Assembly (NCBI GenBank): GCA_031265015.1
Contig: JAISDG010000176.1
Span: forward strand, 1-5,625
Origin: Spirochaetaceae bacterium
GTDB lineage: Bacteria > Spirochaetota > Spirochaetia > Treponematales > Breznakiellaceae
Length of the DNA: 5,625 bases
Reading direction: 5' to 3'
This document shows, one piece after another, positions 1 through 5,625 of the stretch. Under the pieces are notes generated by a model that ran no database searches, was not told where the DNA came from, and saw only the letters and a program-made list of their open reading frames with translations. The translations under genes and the position numbers were made by a program. Position 1 is the stretch's first letter; every line of letters starts with the position of its first letter.

Positions 1-2055
1 GTGCTGGTATGCGATCCCTTTGAACCGGCGCTGGTACGGGCCGCGTCGTTCTACGGCCTGGTCCGCATCGGCGTCCTTAGGAACGTGATCCTGGGGCACC
101 ACGATTTTTCCGTTCCCGCGGGGATACGGAACAGTACCCTGGTTTCCTGCGACGTGGGGGACGACGTCTCCATCCAGGACTGCTCCCTTATCTCCCGCTA
201 CATTATCGGGGATCGCTGCATCCTCTCCCGGATTGACGAAATGGCGGCCTCCAACCACGCCAAGTTCGGCTGGGGCGTTGTAAAGGACGGCGAGGACGAA
301 AGCGTCCGGGTATGGATAGACGTGATGAACGAAGCCGGGGGCCGGTCCGTTCTCCCCTTCGCCGGAATGATCCCCGCGGACGCGTACCTCTGGGCCGCCT
401 ACCGGGACGATACGAAACTGGCGGAAAAGCTGAAGGAAATCACCCAGGGTGATAACCGTTACCGGGGCTGGTACGGAACCGTGGGGAACGGGACGGTGAT
501 TAAAAGCTGCCGGATCATCAAGGATACGGCGGTGGGAGAAGGGGCCTATATCAAGGGGGCCAATAAACTAAAAAACCTTTCGATCCTTTCTTCCGAAGAC
601 GAGGCGGCCCAAATCGGGGAAGGGGTGGAACTGGTAAACGGCATCATCGGTTATGGCAGCCATGTGTTTTACGGATCCAAGGCGGTCCGTTTTGTTCTGG
701 GCAACCGGTGCAATCTCAAATACGGCGCCCGGCTTATCCATTCGGTGCTGGGGGACAATTCCACCATATCCTGCTGCGAGATTCTCAACAACCTGGTCTT
801 TCCCGTTCACGAACAGCATCACAACAATTCGTTTCTGATCGCCGGCCTTATCGAAGGGATGAGCAACATGGCCGCGGGGGCTACCGTGGGAAGCAACCAC
901 AACAGCCGGGCCAACGACGGTGAAATCCGGGCGGGAAGGGGCTTTTGGCCGGGCCTTTCGGTTACCCTAAAACATTCCAGCCGCTTCGCGTCGTTCTGCC
1001 TTATTGTCAAGGGGGACTATCCCTATGAGCTCAACATTCCCCTTCCCTTTGCCCTAGTCAACAACAATGTCCGCCGGGACCGGCTGGAAGTCATGCCCGC
1101 CTATTTCTGGATGTACAACCTCTATGCCCTGGAACGGAATTCCTGGAAGACGGTGAACCGGGACCGCCGCAGCCACAGGCTTCAAAGGATCGATTCCGAC
1201 TACCTGGCTCCGGACACGGCGGAGGAAATTATCGCCGCCATGGAACTGATCCGGTCCTGGATGGCCGCAGCGGGGATACCTGAAAACCCCGCCGGGAATT
1301 ACGGCGCGGCACAAGCGGCGGAAGCGGAAAGGGCCGGCGGCGGGGAAGACGTTTTTCTGGACCCGGAATACGATTATACCGCCGGCGAAGAGGTGCTCCC
1401 CGCCTCCGGACTGGAACGGCATGACCGGCCCGGGGTTATTTTAAAATTCCGGGAGGCCCTGGAGGCGTACCGGAATATGCTCTTTTTTTATGGAATGAAA
1501 ACCCTGACGGACTACTTTCTGGAAACCCGGGCCGGGACCGGCAACGGGAGTTCCTTTGAAGATTTTACGGCGGAACTGGAACAGGCCGGGGAAGACCTGA
1601 AAGGAACCGGAGGCCGGAGGGAATGGATCAACCTGGGGGGCCAGATTGTTCCCGCGTTTCGCGTTGACGCCCTGCGGCGGGACATCGGGGAAGGACGGGT
1701 TGCGGACTGGGAAGCGGTACACCGCCGCTACGGCGAAATGGCCGGCGCATATCCCAAGGACAGGGCCCGCCACGCCTGGTCCGTGCTGGCCCGGCTCCGG
1801 GGCGGCCCTCCCGGCCGGGACACGTTCCGGGAAGCGCTGGAACAAGCGGCGTCCATAAGCGGCTGGATCAGGGAGCAGGTCTTTATCAGCAGGGCCAAGG
1901 ATTTTCACGATCCCTTCCGGGGCATTACCTACCGGAACCAGAAAGAAATGGATCAGGTGGCGGGCAGGGTGGAAGACAATTCCTTTGTACGGCTGGCGGA
2001 AGAAAACCACCGGCGCTTTACGGAAAAAGTACGGCGCCTGCGGGGGATGCTGTAA
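1..2055 (+). CDS. DUF4954 family protein (left-handed beta-helix), 5'-partial
   Basis: This protein of unknown function has 684 residues in the window. Residues about 20-330 show hexapeptide-repeat character (VGDDVSIQDC, IIGDRCILSR, VGNGTVIKSC, IGEGVELVNG, VLGDNSTISC), typical of the left-handed beta-helix seen in acyl- and nucleotidyltransferase partner domains. A highly characteristic block follows: GSNHNSRANDGEIRAGRGFW (297-316), KGDYPYELNIPLPF (337-350) and MPAYFWMYNLYALERNSWK (365-383). This block, with a long helical charged C-terminal half (about 405-684), matches what I recall of DUF4954 proteins of Bacteroidetes and spirochaetes. Those begin some 30 residues further upstream, before the segment equivalent to DPFEPALVRAASFYG. 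The GTG at base 1 is therefore probably an internal Val, and the true start lies outside the window. No signal peptide or membrane segment is visible, so it is probably cytosolic. No nucleotidyltransferase domain is present. It converges on the downstream lipid-kinase gene. Family assignment is fairly secure; function is not known. Confidence 0.88.
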   Translation: MLVCDPFEPALVRAASFYGLVRIGVLRNVILGHHDFSVPAGIRNSTLVSCDVGDDVSIQDCSLISRYIIGDRCILSRIDEMAASNHAKFGWGVVKDGEDESVRVWIDVMNEAGGRSVLPFAGMIPADAYLWAAYRDDTKLAEKLKEITQGDNRYRGWYGTVGNGTVIKSCRIIKDTAVGEGAYIKGANKLKNLSILSSEDEAAQIGEGVELVNGIIGYGSHVFYGSKAVRFVLGNRCNLKYGARLIHSVLGDNSTISCCEILNNLVFPVHEQHHNNSFLIAGLIEGMSNMAAGATVGSNHNSRANDGEIRAGRGFWPGLSVTLKHSSRFASFCLIVKGDYPYELNIPLPFALVNNNVRRDRLEVMPAYFWMYNLYALERNSWKTVNRDRRSHRLQRIDSDYLAPDTAEEIIAAMELIRSWMAAAGIPENPAGNYGAAQAAEAERAGGGEDVFLDPEYDYTAGEEVLPASGLERHDRPGVILKFREALEAYRNMLFFYGMKTLTDYFLETRAGTGNGSSFEDFTAELEQAGEDLKGTGGRREWINLGGQIVPAFRVDALRRDIGEGRVADWEAVHRRYGEMAGAYPKDRARHAWSVLARLRGGPPGRDTFREALEQAASISGWIREQVFISRAKDFHDPFRGITYRNQKEMDQVAGRVEDNSFVRLAEENHRRFTEKVRRLRGML

Positions 2056-2078
2056 AGCGCCGGCCCGGCTTAGCGCTT
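2055..2078. terminator. Possible weak hairpin between convergent genes
   Basis: A 6-bp perfect inverted repeat, AAGCGC (2055-2060) and GCGCTT (2073-2078), flanks a 12-nt GC-rich loop. It straddles the 14-bp gap between the + strand stop (2053-2055) and the - strand stop (2070-2072). Its position suits a shared bidirectional terminator. However, the stem is short and neither side has a real T-run (only TTTAC on the - strand and TTCC on the + strand), so intrinsic termination is doubtful. Confidence 0.2.
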
Positions 2079-3215
2079 CCGCAGTACGGGTATTACCTTT
2101 TCCGTTAGTTCGATTACAGCGGGAAAATCCTCTTTCGTTAAAAGGATCGTCTCGCCGTCCATCTGGGCCAGAACGGGGTATTCCCCCGACAGTACTATGC
2201 GGACGGCGGTGAACAGTTTTGATTCGCGCTGATGAATATGTTCACCGGTGGTAAAAAGGTCCTTCAGGGCCACTTTACGGAACAGCGGCATTTGTTCGAC
2301 CACGCAGACATTCCGATCGTCGGGAAGGATCATTTTGCGGGAACCGTAACTGCGGCGGCCGCTTGCCCCCATGGCGCAGAGAAGAACCTTTTCCCGGAAA
2401 TTTTGTATCTCCCTCCCCCGGTCGTCAAAAGCCCTTATATCCATGGGCCCTACTTTGTAAAGCCTGTCGTAGAGCAGCGAGGCGATATCCACCCACAATT
2501 TGTAGGAATCCCCGGGAAGGTTCCCCTTCATCTTGTTGGTCATGTGGGTTACAAAGGCGTCAAGCCCTGCGGAAAGAATATTAAAGGCCAAAAGCGGATC
2601 CCCTCCGGGCCATGTTTTACCGGAAGCGGTGGACAAGATAAGACCCCGGGTAAACTCAATCCGGGAAGGCCGGATCAAAAAGTCCAGGGCGTCCGCCAGT
2701 TCCCAGGCGTCGGCGCCGTCGTTTCCCGTTCCCAGGGGAAGGCGGAGGATGACACAGCGGGAACGGAAAGATTCCGGCGCCTGAAAGAGCGCCTCCAGCA
2801 CTTCAAGGCTGGTACCATCACCCCCGGCGGTAACAATTAAATAAAAATCCCCGCTCCGCGCCGCTTCTTTGATAAGATCCCGGGTAATGGTCCGGGCATG
2901 GCCCGGCGCGGCGGTAGGGATAAGGCCGAAGGCCCCCAGCTCTTGCTCCGGTCCCGCCAGAGCCCGGACGGAAGGAAGGGCGTTTTTACGGAAGGGATTG
3001 CCCCGGGCCTGTTCCGCCTTCGCCGCCAAAACTTTTTCATGCTTTTTCCAGCGCCGGTTTATCGTAAAACCTCCGGCGCCGGGATTGGCAATAATGGTCC
3101 AGCGCAGGGGCTTTCCCGGCGCCGCAAGGCTTCCCGCGATAATCTCCGAGAGGAAAGCGCCAAAACTCCGCAGCTTGACCAGGGATCTGCGCAGCTTCGG
3201 GGATACGGTCTCCAT
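2070..3215 (-). CDS. Diacylglycerol kinase family lipid kinase
   Basis: This 381-residue protein carries the DAGK catalytic fold, which transfers phosphate from ATP to a lipid hydroxyl such as diacylglycerol. Visible motifs are the nucleotide-binding strand TIIANPGAGGF (40-50), the hallmark TAGGDGTS (129-136) and LPLGTGNDGADAW (159-171). The C-terminal beta-rich domain follows, with FNILSAGLDAFV (211-222), an ILPDD segment (296-300) and QMDGE (351-355), the usual position of the conserved DGE. Length is slightly above the roughly 300 residues of simple bacterial members, because of about 35 N-terminal residues and an insertion at 65-95. No transmembrane helix is evident, so it is probably a soluble enzyme acting at the membrane surface. 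ATG at 3213-3215 is the only sensible start: the frame stays open upstream, but that part lies inside the kinase gene and has no family resemblance. No Shine-Dalgarno sequence stands at normal spacing. It starts 38 bp after the FGGY kinase stop and may belong to that operon. The exact lipid substrate cannot be read from sequence. Confidence 0.9.
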   Translation of the reverse strand: METVSPKLRRSLVKLRSFGAFLSEIIAGSLAAPGKPLRWTIIANPGAGGFTINRRWKKHEKVLAAKAEQARGNPFRKNALPSVRALAGPEQELGAFGLIPTAAPGHARTITRDLIKEAARSGDFYLIVTAGGDGTSLEVLEALFQAPESFRSRCVILRLPLGTGNDGADAWELADALDFLIRPSRIEFTRGLILSTASGKTWPGGDPLLAFNILSAGLDAFVTHMTNKMKGNLPGDSYKLWVDIASLLYDRLYKVGPMDIRAFDDRGREIQNFREKVLLCAMGASGRRSYGSRKMILPDDRNVCVVEQMPLFRKVALKDLFTTGEHIHQRESKLFTAVRIVLSGEYPVLAQMDGETILLTKEDFPAVIELTEKVIPVLRKR

Positions 3216-3221
3216 AGGATA

Positions 3222-3250
3222 AGTGTAACAGTTTTTTCCCGGCCCGTGAA
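3222..3250 (-). promoter_or_regulatory. Candidate extended -10 promoter for the lipid kinase gene
   Basis: On the - strand, TTCACG (3245-3250, 4 of 6 to TTGACA) stands exactly 17 nt before TACACT (3222-3227, 4 of 6 to TATAAT), which is preceded by TGT to make an extended -10. The ATG at 3215 begins only 6 nt after the -10, so a transcript starting at the usual distance would begin at or beside the start codon. The absence of a ribosome-binding site before this ATG fits leaderless translation. The match is moderate and could be chance. Confidence 0.3.
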
Positions 3251-3253
3251 GCT

Positions 3254-4657
3254 TTAGGCGCGGCGGGGCTTGCGGGGGTAGTACATGCGCCGGATACGGA
3301 TCATCGGCCTTTCCCGGATACTTCCCCCTTCCAGAGCCGCGGCTCCCAGAACGGCGTTCCCCGCAAGTTCGGCTTCGGCGATTTCCGGAACCTTGAGTAT
3401 CCGGCCGCTGATATCCGCCTTGTACTGATTCCACAGGGGATCCTCGCACTGCCCCCCGGAGAGGACAAGTTCCCCGGTTCTGAAACCGGCCTTTTCCAGC
3501 TTTTCAAGGGAGGCCAGAAACAGGTTCCCCATCTTTTCCAATACCCCCATGCCGGGATGGCCGGGGGTACGGAAAATTTCCTCCACCAAAGCGGTGTAGG
3601 GCGTTCCGGTCCGGCCCGATTCGGTCCGGAACCGGTCCAGGAGCCGGCCCGATTCGCCTGTCACCGCCCCCAGGTTCCACAGTCCCTCAAAGGCATGGGG
3701 AAGGACCCGCAGGCCCGTCTTCCCTTCCGGAAGCCGTTCCAGGTCTTTCCCGGTGACGCAGAGATTGATCCCTTCGGAACTGCCGGTTCTGTCGCAGGCC
3801 ATACCCCTCCGGCTTACTCCCGTGCCCACCAGGGCCATAATAAAATCCGCCGCCCCCGCCACCAGGGGAATCCCCGGGGGCAGCAGGGCGAGAACTTTTT
3901 CCGAAGGGATCGCTTCAGGCCCATAGTCCAGCGTTCCGACACAGTCCCCCATATTCACAAAAGGGGGAAAAAGGTCCCTATCGATGCCCAGGGCGTGGCA
4001 CTCCTCCCCGTTCCAGTAGTAGTCCTCATAACCCGGGTGGGGAAGAACGGTTACCGGGCGGCCTCCCAGCTTCCAGAACAGCCATTCCTGGGGCGAAAAA
4101 AAACGCTCCGTCCGGGCAAAGCCCCCGGGATCCCGCTCCATAAACGAGCGGACCTTCGGCAGAAAAAAAGACCGCCCCCCGGTTTCCAAACCGGCGTCAT
4201 ACCAGTAGAGGGGCCGCAGGACACCGCCGGTTTTCGTTACCGGAACCAGGGTCGGCCCGTTACCGGAAATAATCACCGCCGAAACCGACAGTACGGAGGT
4301 TTCGCCGACCGCCGAATCCGAAGGTACGGAGATTTCGCCGCCCGCCGAAACCGACGGTACGGAGGTTTCGCCGACCGCCGAATCCGACGGTACGGAGGTT
4401 TCGCCGGCAAGCCGTTCCGCGGCGGCAAAAAAGGCGTCAAGCCAACAGGCGGCGCCGGGTTCCCCGTCCGTAACATAGGGAATACGGACCCGGCAGCGCT
4501 GGACGCCGGCGGTGTCGATCAGCGCGGCTTTGAGGGAGCTGGTCCCGATATCGGCGCAGAAAAGCAGCGGGACCCGCGGGGATTCACCGCCGCCCAATCC
4601 GGTATCCGCGGCTGCCGCCGGGGGCCTAGTTTTCGCCGCGGGAAGTTCCGGTATCAT
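3254..4657 (-). CDS. FGGY-family carbohydrate kinase, substrate unassigned
   Basis: This is an ATP-dependent sugar or polyol kinase of the FGGY (xylulokinase/glycerokinase) family, 467 residues from the ATG at 4655-4657. In that numbering the phosphate-1 motif CADIGTSSLKAALID lies at 34-48, the ISGNGPTLVPV strand at 130-140, WYDAG at 152-156 and GAADFIMALVGTG (268-280) with the expected catalytic Asp at 271. Next come DRTGSSEGINL (289-299) and the C-terminal-domain hallmark LVLSGGQCEDPLWNQYKADI (398-417), followed by GNAVLGAAALEGG. Two positions differ from the usual family pattern: WYDAG replaces W-x-D-x-R, and GSS replaces GTS. Residues 84-127 are a four-copy 11-residue tandem repeat (consensus near GETSVPSDSAV). 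The start is uncertain. A TTG at 4681 has GGGAGG 3 nt upstream, ATG 4657 overlaps prs by 32 bp, and TTG 4597 lies 28 bp after the prs stop and would remove an Ala/Pro-rich leader atypical of the family. It is probably cotranscribed with prs. Confidence 0.88.
   Translation of the reverse strand: MIPELPAAKTRPPAAAADTGLGGGESPRVPLLFCADIGTSSLKAALIDTAGVQRCRVRIPYVTDGEPGAACWLDAFFAAAERLAGETSVPSDSAVGETSVPSVSAGGEISVPSDSAVGETSVLSVSAVIISGNGPTLVPVTKTGGVLRPLYWYDAGLETGGRSFFLPKVRSFMERDPGGFARTERFFSPQEWLFWKLGGRPVTVLPHPGYEDYYWNGEECHALGIDRDLFPPFVNMGDCVGTLDYGPEAIPSEKVLALLPPGIPLVAGAADFIMALVGTGVSRRGMACDRTGSSEGINLCVTGKDLERLPEGKTGLRVLPHAFEGLWNLGAVTGESGRLLDRFRTESGRTGTPYTALVEEIFRTPGHPGMGVLEKMGNLFLASLEKLEKAGFRTGELVLSGGQCEDPLWNQYKADISGRILKVPEIAEAELAGNAVLGAAALEGGSIRERPMIRIRRMYYPRKPRRA
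4278..4409 (-). repeat. Four-copy 33-bp in-frame tandem repeat inside the FGGY kinase
   Basis: Four abutting 33-bp units occupy 4278-4310, 4311-4343, 4344-4376 and 4377-4409. On the + strand each begins GCCGAA and contains a near-constant core TACGGAG(G/A)TTTCGCCG. The first and third copies differ at a single base. The second and fourth share the GAATCC variant and differ at four bases. That indicates an older pair later duplicated as a 66-bp block. Read on the - strand the units encode AGETSVPSDSA, VGETSVPSVSA, GGEISVPSDSA and VGETSVLSVSA, keeping the kinase frame. The array sits just before the ISGNGP strand, where family members usually have a short loop. Confidence 0.95.
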
Positions 4658-5625
4658 AATTTTCGGCCAGGAGTTTTTCAATAACCTCCCGGTTGTCCAG
4701 CAGGGAACTTACCGAGAGTTCTTCGTGAAGCCGGGATATGGTCCGGGCAAAAAGTTTACTGACGCCCACCGAAATATACCACTCTTTTTTAAGGATCTCT
4801 TCATGGTACACCGCGTTGGTTCCGATGATCCGGTAGAAAAGCCCCCGGCTGTAGGCCTCGTCAAAGTAACGAACGGCGTTCCCCGAAAAGAGGGGCAGGC
4901 TTATGGCGGCGATAACCTTCTGCGCTCCCTGTTCCCTTAAAAATCCCATGGCCTTGAGCAGGGTACCCCCGGTACCCAGAATATCATCGGCCATAAAAAC
5001 GGTTTTATCCCTGACGCTGCCCAGAAGCCGGATCTCGGCAATGTTGTTTTCTCCGGCATCCCTGGTAATCCGGGAATAGTCCCGTTCCTTGTAAAGCAGG
5101 GCCAGGGGCTTTTTAAAATTATTGGCGTAAAATTTGTTCCGGTCCACCGCGCCCGTATCGGGAGAAACCACCACAAAATTACCTTCCCGGATTTCGCTTA
5201 TTTTTGAGAGCTCCCTGATAATCTGATAACTGGCGTGAAGGTTTTCAAAACCCATGGTCCGGAAGGAATTACAGATTTCACTGGAATGGATGTCCAGGGT
5301 CAGAAGCCTGTCCACCCCCAGGGTTTCAAAAATAGTCCCGACGCGGCTGGCGGTAAGCCCTTCCCTCCCCTTGCGTTTGTGCTGCCTGGAATAGGGATAA
5401 TTGGGCAGCACCAGGGTTATCCGCTTTGCCCCCGCCTGTTTAACCGCGTCCACGGTAACAAAAATCGCCATCAGGTGATCGTTGATCGTCAGGGCTTTGG
5501 ATACGCCTCCGTAAAACTCAAGGATATGATGGTTTTCCACGTCCTCGACGATGTAAATATCCTTGCCCCGGACGGAATCCAGGATTTCGGCCTTCAGTTC
5601 CCCGTTGGCAAAAAGGGTAAACCGG
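4626..5625 (-). CDS. prs: Ribose-phosphate pyrophosphokinase (PRPP synthase), 5'-partial
   Basis: The enzyme transfers pyrophosphate from ATP to ribose 5-phosphate, making PRPP for purine, pyrimidine, histidine, tryptophan and NAD synthesis in the cytosol. The open frame runs to the right edge and encodes 332 residues, starting RFTLFANGEL, then DSVRGKDIYIVED, the conserved N-terminal FANGE and SVRG segments. The GTG at 5538-5540 is therefore an internal Val, and the true start is outside the window. Other landmarks are SRQHKRKGREGLTASRVG (79-96, nucleotide-binding region), LDIHSSEI (110-117), VVVSPDTGAVDR (151-162), and YKERDYS (178-184) with the catalytic-loop Lys and Arg. The PRPP/ribose-phosphate loop ADDILGTGGT (212-221) follows, then LFSGNAV and a C-terminal ISRLHEELSVSSLL. 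Two positions differ from the E. coli-type enzyme: RQH replaces RQD, and the Asp of DTGGT is Gly217. It is upstream of, and overlaps or abuts, the FGGY kinase. Identity is secure. Confidence 0.95.
   Translation of the reverse strand, partial: RFTLFANGELKAEILDSVRGKDIYIVEDVENHHILEFYGGVSKALTINDHLMAIFVTVDAVKQAGAKRITLVLPNYPYSRQHKRKGREGLTASRVGTIFETLGVDRLLTLDIHSSEICNSFRTMGFENLHASYQIIRELSKISEIREGNFVVVSPDTGAVDRNKFYANNFKKPLALLYKERDYSRITRDAGENNIAEIRLLGSVRDKTVFMADDILGTGGTLLKAMGFLREQGAQKVIAAISLPLFSGNAVRYFDEAYSRGLFYRIIGTNAVYHEEILKKEWYISVGVSKLFARTISRLHEELSVSSLLDNREVIEKLLAENYDTGTSRGEN
4685..4690 (-). promoter_or_regulatory. Candidate ribosome-binding site for a TTG start of the FGGY kinase
   Basis: The - strand reads GGGAGG here, 3 nt before a TTG codon (4679-4681) that is in frame with the kinase. 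This is the only strong Shine-Dalgarno-like string near any candidate start of that gene. The spacing is shorter than ideal, and the bases also encode Arg-Glu-Val near the end of prs, so the match may be incidental. Confidence 0.25.

Noticed and set aside
1441..2010. A 189-codon open frame on the - strand, antisense to the DUF4954 gene
   Set aside because: It is Pro/Gly/Phe-rich with no motif. The + strand frame continues as the helical C-terminal part of DUF4954.
2232..2840. A 202-codon open frame on the + strand, antisense to the lipid kinase
   Set aside because: No family resemblance is visible. The opposite strand carries GGDGT and PLGTGND in a continuous conserved frame, so this is a compositional shadow.
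3216..3449. A 78-codon upstream extension of the lipid kinase frame
   Set aside because: It lies almost wholly inside the FGGY kinase coding sequence in another frame and is Arg/Gly-rich without any DAGK resemblance. ATG 3215 is the natural start.
4278..4409. The tandem repeat as a CRISPR array
   Set aside because: The 33-bp units abut with no unique spacers and are translated in frame inside a kinase gene, so this is a minisatellite.
3557..4684. A 375-codon open frame on the + strand, antisense to the FGGY kinase
   Set aside because: It mirrors the kinase gene in GC-rich DNA, encodes low-complexity Arg/Gly/Pro-rich sequence with no recognisable domain, and the - strand frame has clear family motifs throughout.
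5538..5540. GTG as the start codon of prs
   Set aside because: The frame continues upstream to the window edge with FANGE and DSVRGKD, which belong to the conserved N-terminal part of PRPP synthases, so this codon is an internal Val.

Overview
The window carries four protein-coding genes packed almost end to end. One, cut by the left edge, lies on the + strand. The other three lie on the - strand in the order prs -> FGGY kinase -> diacylglycerol-kinase-family gene, converging on the first with only 14 bp between stop codons. There is no gene-free stretch longer than about 40 bp, and I see no tRNA, rRNA, insertion sequence or CRISPR array. The DNA is GC-rich. A DUF4954-type protein next to a PRPP synthase with a KERDYS catalytic loop and a lipid kinase with an IIANPGAGGF nucleotide motif resembles Treponema-like spirochaetes (Treponematales, perhaps a gut lineage). 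That placement is inference from recalled family resemblance, not from a search.

Left third (1-2055, +): a DUF4954-family protein with a large left-handed beta-helix (hexapeptide-repeat) core and a mostly helical, charged C-terminal half. Its function is unknown. It has lost its N-terminus to the window edge, so the GTG at base 1 is most likely an internal valine codon.

Middle (2070-3215, -): a soluble lipid kinase of the DAGK catalytic family. Its start has no good Shine-Dalgarno sequence but sits 6 nt behind a plausible extended -10 element, so it may have its own near-leaderless promoter.

Right middle (3254-4657, -): an FGGY-family carbohydrate kinase of unassigned substrate. It holds four in-frame copies of a 33-bp tandem repeat (11 residues each) directly before the conserved ISGNGP strand of its N-terminal domain. 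The start is uncertain because the candidate codons lie in or just after the end of prs.

Right edge (4626-5625, -): ribose-phosphate pyrophosphokinase (prs). The frame stays open to the right edge with recognisable N-terminal PRPP-synthase sequence, so the gene is partial. prs and the kinase overlap or nearly abut, which suggests co-transcription and a possible link between sugar phosphorylation and PRPP supply. The lipid kinase follows after 38 bp.

I do not see a clearly new multi-gene system. The items most worth a second look are the intragenic minisatellite in the kinase, the uncharacterised DUF4954 protein, the Asp-to-Gly change in the PRPP-synthase DTGGT loop, and the possible leaderless promoter.
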